A stretch of 64,000 bases of DNA from Notamacropus eugenii (taxonomy: Eukaryota > Chordata > Mammalia > Diprotodontia > Macropodidae). Position numbers and translations under genes: made by a program. The notes under the pieces were generated by a model, which was not told the origin of the DNA, did no database searches, and saw nothing but the letters and a program-made list of their open reading frames with translations. Shown piece after piece: positions 9,055 to 20,626 of the stretch; positions within the stretch are counted from its first letter, which is position 1, and each line of letters starts with the position of its first letter. The stretch lies in the NCBI RefSeq assembly GCF_028372415.1, contig NC_092872.1, positions 549,813,205 through 549,877,204 on the forward strand. Direction: 5' to 3'.

Positions 9055-11909
9055 GGAAAATGGTGGAGTAGGTCAGAAAATTCCAGGTTCGTCATATTTC
9101 TTCCACAAACAAGACAAAATAGTGCCTCAGGGTGAATATGGAGCAACAAAAATAAATGAGTGGGGTTAGAGCAATGGTCCTCCTGGAACACAACTGGAGA
9201 AAAGCCCAGGAAAGTTCACAGGTTCAGTCTGAGTAAAGTATAAACACCTCCAGGCTATCTCCCCAGAAACACCAAATGATAAGCCCTGGGGCAGCTGGGT
9301 TGGAAGGTAGCCTCAGCCTTAGCCACAAGAATTCTCCCTTCACAGACAGTGTGAGGGGTCAGACATCTGAGCAGGGGAAAATTGAAGTACCTTCAGCTGC
9401 CAAGGGACACCAGGCCCGGCTGTGCTGCCAAGATGCGGTCCTGAAGGGGAGAGCCAGCACATGCCCAGGTGGGTTGAGGCTGCTGTTGACTGTGGGTACT
9501 TCCAGTAGAGCTGAGTTCTCCTAGAGGGAAGAACTGAAGGTTACAGTCACTGGAAGGTCCTCAGGGAGCAAGAGCATTTCTAACATAGTGTGCCTGGGGC
9601 CCTAGCTATGGCTTGGAGGGGGAAAGGAGTGCCAAGATTGGACCCTGGACAAAGCTTAAAAAAAACAGCAGGAGGATCTGAGGCCAGAGGCACCATCCCC
9701 TACACCCCAGGACTAGAGGTGGTTATAATAATAAGCTCCTAAAAGTGAGACAAAACAAAATAAAAATTAGCAAGCAAAGGACAAAGAACCCAAACATAGC
9801 TACTATGGTAATGGAGAAGACTAGAGTTCATTTTTCAAAAGAGAATGTTGAAGCAAAAGAAGCGTCTCTTAATTCCAAAGAGTAATATCAAACAGTCATC
9901 TGCCCAAAAAGAGTTCTTGGAAGAACTTAAAAAGGACTTTAGAAACAAATAAGAGAGGTTGAGGAAAAATTAGAAAAGAAATAAGATCAATCCAAGAAAG
10001 CTAAGAAAATTATGAAAAGAAAGACTGGAAAAGGAGATCTAGAATCTTAATGAAGAAAACAACCACTTGAAAACTAGAATTTGGCAAGGGGAAACTAATG
10101 ACATTAAAAGATAAGAAATAATAAACAAAATAAAAAGAAAGAAAAATAGAAGAGAATATTAAACATCTCATAAGAAATACAAATGGAGAAAAGATCAAGA
10201 AGAGAAAACAAGAATAATTAGATGACTTGAAAGCTATGACTGAAAAAATGAAACGATACAATAATATAAAAAATAATTAAAGAAAATTGTCCTGAAGTTT
10301 TAGAAGAGGGGAAAGTAGAAATGGAAAATCTTTCACCAATCACCACATGAAAGAGATCCCAGAATAAAAACCTACAAGAATATCATAACCAAATTCCAAA
10401 ACCCCCAGGTTAAGGAGAAAGCAACAAGAAAAAAAAATGGTAGTACTGGAACTCTACTCTCATCAGATCCAGGTTAAAGAAGGAATAACATAGAAGAGTA
10501 TAAAAGTCTTCTAAATTTATAAAGAAATAAGAGAATAAGGGAATAGGATAAGGTGGGGGAATATGCAAGGATGCTTAGATTAAGATTTAGGAGGATGGGG
10601 GAAGAAGAAAAGAGACATACCCTTAGAAGAATAGGTAGAACAAGGAAAAGGAGGGTAAGGAGAAAGGATAAAGGAGAGATTCTTTAAAAGGGTGTGGAAC
10701 AGGGAGGTAGTCTTTAGAAGTAAACTGGAAGAGGGATATGGTAAAAAGACTGAGGACAAAATTGTGAGAAAAAAAGGGTAGAGGAAAATACACAAATAGT
10801 AACTATAACTTTGAACATGAATGAGATGAATGTACCCATAAAATGAAAATGGATAGAGTGGATTAAAAATCAGAATCCAACTGCCTAAACCCTTTGATCC
10901 ATCACTGTCACTACTAAATCTGTTTCCCAAAATGATTGGGGAAAATGGATAAGAACCTATGTGTTCTAAAATATTTATGGCAGCTCTCTTTGTGGTGGCA
11001 AAGAACTGGAAATTGTGGGAATGCCTGCCAATTGGAGAATGGCTAAACAAATTGTGTATGTGTTCATGATGGAATCTTATTACTCTATAAGAAATTATGA
11101 GCTCAGTGATTTTAGAAAATCATGGAGAGTCCTCTAGGAAATGATAAAGAGCAAAATGAGCTGAAACGAGAACATTGTATACAGTACCACCAATACTGTT
11201 TTAAGAACAGCTTTGAGTAGCCAAGTCATTCTGACTATTATAAAATAATTTGGATTAACCTCAGAGATCCCATGAAGGAAAATGCTGTTTGAATTCAGAA
11301 AGGAAAATTACTGTGGTGTAGGAAATGATGGACAGGTTGATTTAGAAAAACATGGAAAGACTTGGACTTATGAAATAAGATATTATTTACCTTGATTGGA
11401 AGAAATCAGTATAGTACAGTCTTACATATATGCATATGGTGTATATGTGTATATATGTGTATGTTTATAGATGTCAGTGTGTGTATCTATCTATCTATAT
11501 CTATATCTATCCATGCTAAATTGTAGCCTTTGCGGAGATGAAGGAGGGGAAAAAATAAAGTAAAAAGTGCACAGCAGAAAACAAAAGAAAACCAAGAGGG
11601 AAGCAAAGAAAAGCTGGGTAGCTTTGAAAACAATGTGTAGTATTTATTATGAAGATTTTCTTGAAATGGAAATTTGTTTTATACTCTTTTATGGTCTGCT
11701 GTGTACATGACAATTTTTTTCTTTTTTCTTTTGTATTTAAATGTAAAATTAAAAGTAATTACTGCCCCCCCAAAAAAGCAGGAGAAATAATAGGAAAAAA
11801 ATCTATCTTTCCTGAATATAAGTAGTATTGATCTAAAACCAAGAGTTAGAATTTTCTGTAATGTATATAAACTAAATTCTAATAGAAAATATTGGATATA
11901 ATGGGAAAA
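9055..11909 (+). mobile_element. L1-type LINE copy B, nested in copy A
   Basis: This second element of the same family has the same orientation and the same start (ggaaaatggtggagtaggtcag). Its 5' region aligns block by block with copy A (ctgggg-cagctgggt, gtctgacagctgag / gtcagacatctgag, gaagaacttaaaaaggactt). ORF1-like coding runs to about 10430. It then jumps from the start of ORF2 (about 10870) into the 3' noncoding part (ccctttgatccatcactgtc), so nearly all of ORF2 is absent. It is flanked by aatgtatag (9046-9054) and aatgtgtag (11911-11919), a likely target-site duplication inside copy A. Confidence 0.75.
11404..11512 (+). repeat. TATG/TATC-type microsatellite in the L1 copy B 3' end
   Basis: Alternating tatgtgtatatatgtgta is followed by ctatctatctatatctatat. 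Copy A has a similar tatgtgtatg tract at 8867-8930 in the equivalent place, so the simple repeat grew from the L1 3' region itself. Confidence 0.75.
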
Positions 11910-11910
11910 G

Positions 11911-12062
11911 AATGTGTAGTATTTATTACATAGGTTTTTTTTAAGAATAGGGAACAAATGGAAATTCATGTTTTTAAACTGAATCCTCTATGTTTTGCTG
12001 TGTGCTTGAAAATGTTATTTTTCCCCTTGTTTTGTATTTAAAATTAATAAAAATTAAAAAAA
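11911..12062 (+). mobile_element. 3' terminus of L1 copy A after the nested insertion
   Basis: The stretch aatgtgtagtatttattaca...ttttgctgtgtgcttgaaaatg...attaataaaaattaaaaaaa is a second version of the end of copy B at 11630-11760 (aatgtgtagtatttattatg...ctgctgtgtacatgaca). Finding two 3' ends in a row is what a nested insertion predicts. It closes with an AATAAA-like signal and a short A run. Confidence 0.75.
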
Positions 12063-12350
12063 ATTCTGATTACTTTTCAATATCATTGACTTCATTTGTA
12101 GACACATACATTTTATTTTATGTGCTTTAAAATATTATTCTGAGAAGGGTCCCATAGTCTTTAGCAGATTGCTAAATATGTCCATGACACAAAAAAGGTT
12201 AAGAATTCCTACTCTAATTGACTCATCTTTTCAACCTCTGTTACTTGCCCTATTCTCTTAGTCTTTAACACTGTCACTGCTTTATTCAGTGTTTTCCCCC
12301 TTTAAAACCGCCAAATCCTGCCAATCTCTTTCAAATGCTATTTGAAGATT

Positions 12351-12583
12351 CTTCCCTCCTTCCCTCCCTCCTTCCCTCCTTCCTTCCTTCCTTCCTTCCT
12401 TCCTTCCTTCCTTCCTTCCTTCCTTCCTTCCTTCCTTCCTTCCTTCCTTCCTCCCTCCCTCCCTCCCTCCCTCTCTTCCTTCCTTCCTTCCTTCCTTCCT
12501 TCCTTCCTTCCTTCCTTCCTTCCTTCCTTCCTTCCTTCTTTCCTTCCTTCCTTCCTTTCTCCTTTCCTTCCTTTCTCTCTTCC
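12351..12583 (+). repeat. (TTCC)n microsatellite, about 230 bp
   Basis: Almost pure CCTT/TTCC tetranucleotide with a CCCT-rich centre near 12451-12475. One strand is all pyrimidine. The long Leu/Pro/Ser-rich or Lys/Glu/Gly-rich frames across it on both strands are artefacts of the repeat. Confidence 0.97.
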
Positions 12584-12889
12584 CTTGTCCTCAGCACAGT
12601 GCCTGACAAATAATGGATGCTTAATAAATATCATGGTACCTCTTCTAATTTCCCTCAAGTGGTTGTAATCTCTTTTGGTCTTTCTTTGTATCCTTTAACA
12701 TTAACTTATGGTACTTTGCTTTGTTTTATTGTTATTTGTATATACTACCCCTATAAGTAAGTTTCAGTGTAGAGACCTTTTAATATTTTTCTTATTCCCT
12801 ATAGTACTTTGGGCCTAGTAGGCATAAAATAAATGTCTGTTGACTTGCCTTGAAATCCTTTCACTATAATTGAATGGGATCATAGTTTT

Positions 12890-13080
12890 AGAATCATAGA
12901 ATTAAAGGAACCTTTTAGATTATCATTTGGCCCCCTCATTCTACAATTGAGGAAACTGAAGCCTAGAGAAATTAAATCACCTTCTCAAGGAAGGTCATGC
13001 AAATAAGATAGAAGCAAAGCCAGGATCTGAACCCTATGGACCAAATGCCATTTGTTTCCACTGAACCATGATACCGGAAG
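12890..13080 (-). repeat. MIR-like SINE
   Basis: Phrases such as attctacaattgaggaaactgaagcctagagaa and ccaggatctgaaccc match the middle and head of MIR-type CORE-SINEs. It is strongly diverged. Confidence 0.55.
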
Positions 13081-13139
13081 GTAACTTACAAATTATGTAG
13101 TTCATCTAGTTGGTCATTCAGAATTGCTGATGTAATAAC

Positions 13140-13500
13140 TGTCTTCTCCCTGCTGGTACTCCTCTGCTTCTCCTTTCACCTACTTCTTTGGCCTGTCCTC
13201 AATATCCTTTGTGGTATACTCATGTTTTATCCCCTTTATGTGGTTTATACTCCAGGGTTCCAGCCTGAGCCCTCCCCTCTCTCTCCACACATTTTCTTAG
13301 TAGTTTTGTCAACTCTTATGGATTTACCCATCATCTCTATGCATTTGACTCTCAAATCCACATATGGAGCCTTTGTCTGTTTCCTGAGCTATAACCTCAA
13401 ATCAACATATGCCTGCTGGCCATCTCCACCTTTATGTCCCATAGAACTTTCACACTTTACATGTCTAAAATAGAACTCATTTTCTCTATACCTTTTTAAT
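13140..13500 (+). repeat. L2-type LINE reverse-transcriptase fragment
   Basis: The DNA reads like the L2/CR1 palm-to-thumb coding region (tatggatttacccatcatctctatgcat...gactctcaaatccacatatgg...ctgagctataacctcaaatc...ctgctggccatctcc...ttacatgtctaaaatagaactc). In conserved copies this encodes the part after YADDSQIYISS, then CLLDISTW and LNMSKTEL. It is decayed here. Confidence 0.65.
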
Positions 13501-13639
13501 GTCTTGTCTATTTGTGTCCAGGGTACAACCATTCTTTTAAGTATTCATATTTTTGCAATTGTGGAGCCATCCTCTGTAGCCAATCAATTGCCAAATCCTT
13601 TCATCCCTACAACATTTCTCATCTCTTTCCTTCTCTCCT

Positions 13640-13960
13640 TATTAAGTGCCTACTGTGTGCCAGGCACTTTGTAGGCTCTAGGGATAGAAAGAAAGGCAAA
13701 ACAAAATGGTCCCTGCTCTCCTGTAGCTTACAGTCTAAAGAAGACTGCATACAAAAAGACTGTATACAAATATACAAACATCTTGTATAAACAAGATGTA
13801 TTGAGGATAAACTGGGGGTAATCAAAAAGTGAAGACATTAAGATTCAGGAGGACTGGGAAATTTTTCTTCCAGAAGATGCAATTTTAGCTGAGATTTGAA
13901 GGAAACTAGGAAAACTGGGTGGCGGAGAGAAGGAGGGAGAATGTTCCAAGAATGAGGGAG
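13640..13960 (-). repeat. L2-type LINE 3'-end fragment
   Basis: It contains attaagtgcctactgtgtgccaggc, agggatagaaagaaaggcaaaac, then ttagctgagatttgaaggaaact and gagaatgttccaagaa, in the order seen in the better copy at 38740-39240. Confidence 0.65.
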
Positions 13961-14039
13961 AGCCAGTGAAAACATCTCCTATTAATTGGTCTCCCTGTCT
14001 AACATCTCTCTTCTGTCCAATATTTCTTGAACTGATGTA

Positions 14040-16640
14040 ACAAAGTGATATTCCTAAAGATGACCATATCATTTTACTTAAAAGTTCCTGTGGCTCCCTA
14101 TTACCACTAGGATAAAATACAAACTCCTCTTTGGCATTTAAAATCCTTCACAATTTGCCTTTAACCTACATCCAAGCAGATTATACTCCTAGTTTGGTAC
14201 CTGGTATATAGATACTCAAGTACTACGCAAGTATGCAAATGATGTTGAATCTTTATGAAACTCCAGGCCCCTTCACTTTAGTACCTGCAAATATTTCAGT
14301 TGCTCTCTTATGTAATAAGTGCTATGCTAAACCATGGAGGAGATAAAAATATTAAATTAGAAACAGTTCCTAGCCTTCATGGACCTTGTAGTCTGGTAGG
14401 GCAGTAGAATACACAACAAATGACCATTGTATTGTAGCTATTTGATAAAAGTTTAAATGTATATACTGCACCTAAACACAGTTTTGATCCAGTATAATCA
14501 TCTGTATCCATTAATGAATATGTGTTCTATCTGTATTCCAACTTTGTCAATTGATCTTTCATTCCATGAGAACAAATCTCTTTACAAACATGCTTCCTTT
14601 TTACATGTTTCACTACTCCTGGTCCCTCACTTCTGTTGTTTTTTTTTTAAATAAAGCAATTTTTCTTTGACTATCAAGATTCAGAAATCTAGTTGGAGTC
14701 AGAAGCATAGCATACTCCACATTTGGAATGAACATTGTTATTATTTATTTTAATTAAAGATTTTAAATTAAAAATTATTTTAATTAAATTTTTTTTTCTG
14801 TACAATTTCAGCCATAGTGAGTGTAAGACTCTGGATCTATCCTGCCTACTTAGAGCTTCGTGAAATGAAATCAGCTTTAGCTACAAGATAACTCATATAT
14901 CTCAAGTCTTGTTTTCTCATGAGGAAAAGCATTTCTCTACCATAGGTGAGAAGTCAAAGTGTTTACCTAAGTAATCTTCACTTTAATTAGTACTAAGGGT
15001 ACATGGGAAGATCTTGAAGAAGGCATTATTACTGTGTGCTCTGTGCCTACTTGGTACCATTTTTAGAAGGATATCACAAACATTTCATGAATATCATTTC
15101 TTTCATCCTGATGCCACTTTGCTGAGGTAGGGGGAGAGACTAGTTATTGTCGATCCGTATTTTATGCCTAGAGAAACCTAAAACAGCTTGTGAAAAACCA
15201 TTTAATAAAATAAATAGGATCTTAAAGTTGCTAAGGCTCTTTCAGTTCACTGACCATAGGGATTTTTAGGATAAGACGAATGTTAGGATTTGTTTCTAAA
15301 ACTAATTTTATGATTAGACTTTATTCTTCAGTTAAATATCAGTAAAGAGAATTTTCTTTCTTTGAGTGAAACTTTTCTGAATCTCCCTTTTGATCCCTGA
15401 AGAACTTTATGATCTTTCTTTCAGTAAATGAATTACAAAGGGGGACATTTGAGACCTCTCAGGAGAAGGATTTTTGTTGTCTTAATTGAATGGACAGATA
15501 TCAGTGGAAATCCTTGTTCTACCTCTACCCATACAAAGGCAATAGAGATTCTGATTTTCATTCATACTTTTGAGCTGGATAGTTGAAATCAACAGATTGG
15601 ACACCTATTAAATACTCTTCACTGTACTTAATGCTTTAGGAAATGACATTGGTCTCTTTCCAGAAGTAACAGAGCTGGGGAGAAAAAATATGAAATAGTG
15701 AGTAATAGATGAAACATACTGGTTCCTCATCCCAAAGAGACAAAGGACTAGTGGGGCATAATGTTCTATACACTGTCAAATACAGTCAGTGTATTTGGTT
15801 ACTTGTTTTGCTTTGTAACAAGAAATAGCATCAGTATTTTTAAATAAGTAATTTATGCCAAATTTGTAGTGATACTTATGAATGATGTGGAACCTAGAAA
15901 AAGGAGAGATTAAAGAGAAGTACTACGTCAGCAAAGTTTCAAGACAGATGATAGAATGTTAGTGCTGTTGTGAATGTACGCAAAAAATGTAGCTATAGTT
16001 ATGTAAAACATATAAATTAGGAGATTATAATAAACTGATATAACATAGATAATACAGATTATCCTCAGAATTAGCTTTTGGCCCTACCTGCTCTCTTACT
16101 TTCCCTGTTAAGACTTAGAACCTAAGTACTACCTGGCATTTATATCTGCAATGAACTTCCTGTGAACATGAGGGCTTCTTTTTGTGTTGTGTTTCCCCAT
16201 TAGAATCCTTGAGGGCAGGGATTGTCTCATTTTAAAATTTGTATTCCTAGAATTTGGCACAGTCCTTGGTGTATAACTACCGCTAATATTTTGCCATTCC
16301 AAGAAAGAAATGGGGCTTGTTAGCTTTGAATGATTTGCAGGATTTAAGTAGATTAAGGGGAGAAAGGATAGGTAGGTCTGGGTCTAGAGTTCACTAGCCA
16401 ACCAATTAAAGAAAAGTAGTGTATTAAGTGCTTCCTGTGTCCCAGGCATTGTGCTAACACTCAAGAATAGTATTTTGAAGAAGAAATAAGAGGACCTTGG
16501 AATGGTCCTAGAACTAGAACCAAAGAATTGTGGAATGTTAATGCTAATGGCAACCTCAGAAGTCATCTTGTTTTTTCCCTTTTATAAAGGAGAAAACTAA
16601 ATTCAGGGAGAGGAAGTAAGGAAGTGATATGAGAATAGCT
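14040..16640. other. Mostly unrecognised AT-rich sequence with faint L2 pieces
   Basis: An L2-like scrap (gtggctccctattaccactaggataaaatacaaactc) is visible at 14090-14170. I looked here for the 5' coding exon of ITGB1BP1 (start MFRKGKKRHSSSS in human) and did not find it. No other exon with convincing splice sites was recognised. Confidence 0.4.
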
Positions 16641-16800
16641 CTGAATTTGGGAGCCTAGGTCAGCAGAGTCAAATTCAAGTCCTGGTTCTGTCAATGAACA
16701 CCTTTGTGACCTTCAATAAAGTTAAGTTGCTTGTGGACTTCAGTTTCTATGTCTATAAAATGAGGGGTTGGACTAATATGACCTCTAAGATCTCTTGCAT
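16640..16800 (+). repeat. MIR-like SINE
   Basis: The order caagtcctggttctgtca, gtgaccttcaataaagttaagttg, cagtttctatgtctataaaatgaggggttgga and ctctaagatctct matches the MIR core and 3' part. Confidence 0.65.
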
Positions 16801-17970
16801 TGGTAATAATCTACGATTTTTTGCTTCTAATCAAGATGGTCTCATTTTCTGACATTCAGTATTTTTCTGACTTTCATAGAGTTATACAGCTAACTTATAG
16901 CAGAACAGATACTAGATCCCAGGTAGATAAAATATGTCTTCAAATAACTATAATTCAGGGAAGAAAAAAGGAAATGTGTTTGGTCTACAGATTCTACCCT
17001 CAGCTTCTCTGCACCTTCCTCACTCATGGGTTCCATGTCAGCTGCCAAAATCAGTTTCAAGAGCACCAGCTTTTATCACACCACTGAAAATTGGATGTTG
17101 TACCATCTTTGTTTTGCTTTGACAATTATTCAGGAATAACAGAAAAGGGAGAAGCCCTTCAGGCTTCCAGGAACTCGTGTTAGTGTTTTCTTCTAAATAA
17201 AAGAGGAAGAGATCACTTCCTTGTACCTTGTTCTCTTTATAGAGATAAGAACGGGGCTGTTTTCTCCCCTGGACAATGGCAATTGAAAGAAGACACCTGG
17301 ATCCAACTCTGTGAATGGTAATTGAAATCACCTCAAAAGGTAGCTCAACGTTTATAGTAGCTAGCTATGACCCACGAAAGTATATTTTGAAGCTGGATAG
17401 AGAATTCAGGATTTGTAGTGTTGAAGTGTGCCCCAAAAAATAGCTATCAAAGTGCATACTGAAAATTGCATTCCTCAGAATAGATGGATTTTTAAAAATG
17501 CAGTTAAATATTTTCATATATTTTACTCATTGAATATAAGAGAGTTTACATGTTGGTAGGGTTCTGTGTTTGTCTCTTGATAATTAATTTAGATGTTTTG
17601 AATTGTTTAAGTGGATAGAAGATTGTGATTGGTACCATTTTGATTAAAATAGTCTAATTTGGAAAGGTCTATATTATTTAGATTAGTAGAGACAAGGAAA
17701 CCCTTCTCTATAAGTGTTAAAAGAATCACAGAATAAGCAGATGTTCATTAGGAAAGTATTTGGATTCTTTTGGATATTTTGAAGTTTGTTATATAGTTCG
17801 TCTTAGCCTACTTGTTTTAAGAAAAGTTATCTGGAAGTGAAAAAGATAGTTTGCAATATTTAGTTGCAATAATTTAAAGAAAATGTTTATTATTATATTT
17901 AAATGGGTTTTTGTATTTTTCCCAACTTCATCACCATTCCCCCCTACTCCAAATTCTCTCATTTCCCCAG

Positions 17971-18049
17971 TCTGTAGATTCCAGCCTTGGTGGACTTTCA
18001 AGATTAAATACTATAGCTAGCCTAGATATAGACTCTACCAAAAGCTCAG
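17971..18049 (+). CDS. ITGB1BP1: ITGB1BP1 exon (N-terminal Ser-rich region)
   Basis: The exon follows a good acceptor (ctctcatttccccag) and ends at AGCTCAG|gttatg. It codes [20 protein letters not shown] then DSTKSSG, phase 0 in and phase 1 out, 79 nt. Human has [20 protein letters not shown] then DSTKSSG. This part carries the regulatory phospho-sites near human Thr38 (SSTVASLDT); here the T is I, so that CaMKII-site residue appears to be gone. The frame is open. The donor is GT but weak. Confidence 0.85.
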
Positions 18050-18920
18050 GTTATGTAAACAATGTGTATTCCTTTACCACTCTTGGCCTGTTGCTTCATT
18101 AGTTAACATGGGAGTTGGGAGGAGGTTGGACTAGATGGCTTGTGAAGGTCTTTTCTCTTTCTAGATCTGTGATCCTACTTAGTCTTTTTTAATTTCATTA
18201 AAAAAAATCCTATCCGTGCAATAGCAGATCCCAGTAGAGCTCTTTGTTCCATTGTGATAAATCCTGGGTTTTCTCTTGTGTGTTTGCTCAGTTTTGACTG
18301 GAGACAGATGGGAGGGAAGAAGCTCTGTATGCATACATCCAGTAACGCAGAATATTGTTTGTCAGAGGGCTGGAGTAAATGATGAGGAGAACCCCACTCT
18401 GAGTGTCATGGATAAAAGAGATTGTGGTGGGGTCAGTACCAGAAAAATACACCAAGGAATGTTAGCAAAGGGATTATACTGTTAATCAGTCAACCAGTAT
18501 TTATTAAGTTCCAGAGTAGGTAAGAATAGCAGTTTGGGAATTAGGTCACTGGTTGTTGGAGGGATCAGGAATATCGCATTTGAGCTACATCTTAAAGGAA
18601 AAGGGATTCTATGGGATGGAAGCGAAGAGAGGGTATTGCAAGTATGTAGTATGACTGCTCCTACTTTCCAGTCTCCTTGTACCTTACTCCCTCCCTACCC
18701 ACCCTCCCAGTCCTCAGACTGCACAGTCCAGTGACTGCCACTGGCCTCTTAGTGGTTTCTTGAACATGACCCTCCATTTTCCAACTCCAGATACTTTGTG
18801 TGGCCGTCACCCATCTCTGGAATTCTCTCCTTCCTCATTATCTGTCTCTTGTCCTCCCTGACTTCCTTCAAGTCCTGGCTAAAATCCTACCTTGTACTGC
18901 ATACCTTTCCTGATTCCTCT
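18050..18920. other. Intron with no recognised exon
   Basis: There is a MIR-like tail near 18110-18175 (gttggactagatggcttgtgaaggtc). The rest has scattered short frames only. L2-type sequence begins near 18770. Confidence 0.4.
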
Positions 18921-19480
18921 TAGTCTTGGGCCTTCCCTTTGTTGATTATCTCCAATGTATCCTTTACGTGGCCTGCTGGTTGGCCTCCCTGCCACATGAT
19001 CCTCCCAGCTCCACTCCATCTTCCCTTTCATTCAGCTGTCAGAGTGATTTTCCTAAAGCACATATATTACATGTTCTGTTATTCATTCCCCTCCTTCACC
19101 CACTGTGCACAGTGAAACTCTATTGGCTTCCTATCATCTCCAGGATCAAATATCAAATCCTCTGTTGGGGGTACAAATCCCTTCATCATTCCCCCTCCAG
19201 TCTTTTTACACCTTACATCTCCTCAGTCCCCACCCCTCCATCTCATGTACCCTTTGATCCTGTGGCACAGGCCTCCTTTCTGTTCCATGAACAAGACCTT
19301 CCATATCCCAACTTCAAGCATTTTCATAAACTGTCTCTTATTTACAGAATGCTCTCCTCATCTTTGGCCCCTGGTTTTTCATGAAAGCTTTTGCATGAAA
19401 ACTTTCCGAGTCCCTCTTAATTCTAGAGTCTTCCCTCTGTTGATTATTTCCTATTTATCCTATTATAGCTTCTTTCTACA
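18770..19480 (+). repeat. L2-type LINE 3' region
   Basis: Two overlapping-type blocks: ctggaattctctccttcctcatt...acttccttcaagtcctggctaaaatcctaccttg, then gtgattttcctaaagcaca...ttggcttcctatcatctccaggatcaaata...ctccatctcatg...ttccatgaacaagac...cttttgcatg. This is the L2 3' coding and untranslated part, partly duplicated or made of two insertions. Confidence 0.6.
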
Positions 19481-19489
19481 GTAATAGGG

Positions 19490-20625
19490 AAGTTTGGAAG
19501 GGAAGAGGGCTTGGGAGAGAGAAAATGAGTTCAGTTTTGGACATGTTGAATTTAAGATGTCTATAAGACCTTCAGTTTGAGATGTCTTATAGGAGATGAC
19601 AGACAGGATATGAGCCTAGGGTTTAGGGCTGGATAAGTAGATTTAAGAATCATAACAATTGTGAAAGGTCTGAGCTGAGGAGATTACTAAGTGAAATAAT
19701 ATAGAGGGAGAAGAGAAGAGGGCCCAGGACAGAGCCAATGAGGACACTTACTGTAAGTAGGCATCATCTGGATGAAGACTCTGCAAAGGAGACTGAGAAA
19801 GAGCAATCAGATAGTTATGTTACAGAAATGCTTGTTTTATTCCACAAATTAAAAATCAAATCAAATAAACATTTTAAATCAGATAGTTAACAGGAGAATC
19901 AGAATGGAGGAGTGTCATAGAAAAGAGAGAATCAAGGAGGAGAGGGTAATTGACAGTGCCAGAGGCTATGGAGAGGTCAGGAAGGAGGAGGATTGAGAAA
20001 AAGTCATTAGATTTGCTAATTAAAAGGTAATGAGTAACTTTGGAAACTTTCAGTTGAATGATGATGTCAGAAACCAGACTGTAGAGAGTTAAGAAAAGAT
20101 TGAGAGGCAAGGAAGTGAAGACTTCTATTGTAGAAAGCCTTCTCACATAGTTTAGCCATGAAAGGCAGCAGATATGGGATGATAGTGATCAGAGAGAGGT
20201 GGATTAAATGAGAGTTTTTTGAAGATAGGGGAGAAGCAACCATGTTTGTAGGCACTATAGAAGCAGCCAGTCAGGAAATGATTGAAAGTGGAGAAGGCAA
20301 TCTCTTGGAGAAGATGGGATCAGTGGAGTCAGTTGTGCACGTAGAGGGGTTAGTCTTAGCGAAGAGAAAGGTCACCTTAGTATGTGAGATGGGGTGAAGG
20401 ACGAGATAGTGGCAGAAGGTATCTGAAAGGTGATGTAAGATGAAGAGGGGAGGACATCTTTCTTAAGGAATGGGGAACTTTGAGTGTGTTTGAAGGCAGT
20501 AGAGGAAGAACCAGTAGACAGGCTAACTTGAAGATCTGGGAGAAAGAAAGATGTGATGATGGAACATGTAGTCTGCTGGAGAAGATGGAATGGGATGAGA
20601 TTAAGCGGTTGTAAGCATAAGAAAA
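19490..20625 (-). repeat. L2-type LINE reverse-transcriptase remnant (left part)
   Basis: Read on the minus strand, 20067-20255 codes a decayed version of the L2 RT block: IIPYLLPFMAKLCEKAFYNR then LHFLASQSFLNSLQSGF. Then 19874-20146 codes KVTHYLLISKSNDFFSILLL and VNYPLLLDSLFS, in the right order for an L2/CR1 reverse transcriptase. The region 19520-19620 is complementary to the downstream CLLDISTW / LNMSKTEL coding. Multiple stops make it inert. It continues at 21150. Confidence 0.75.
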
Positions 20626-20626
20626 G

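Noticed and set aside
10580-11050. A 156-codon minus-strand frame, Ser/Pro/Phe-rich
   Set aside because: It is antisense to purine-rich L1 copy B sequence, so its length comes from base composition.
12331-12668. Long open frames on both strands rich in Leu/Pro/Ser or Lys/Glu/Gly
   Set aside because: They are produced by the TTCC tetranucleotide repeat, which has no stops in several frames.
18926-19384. A 152-codon plus-strand frame
   Set aside because: It is L2-derived sequence. The frame is not the one that would carry reverse-transcriptase motifs, and it probably stayed open by chance.
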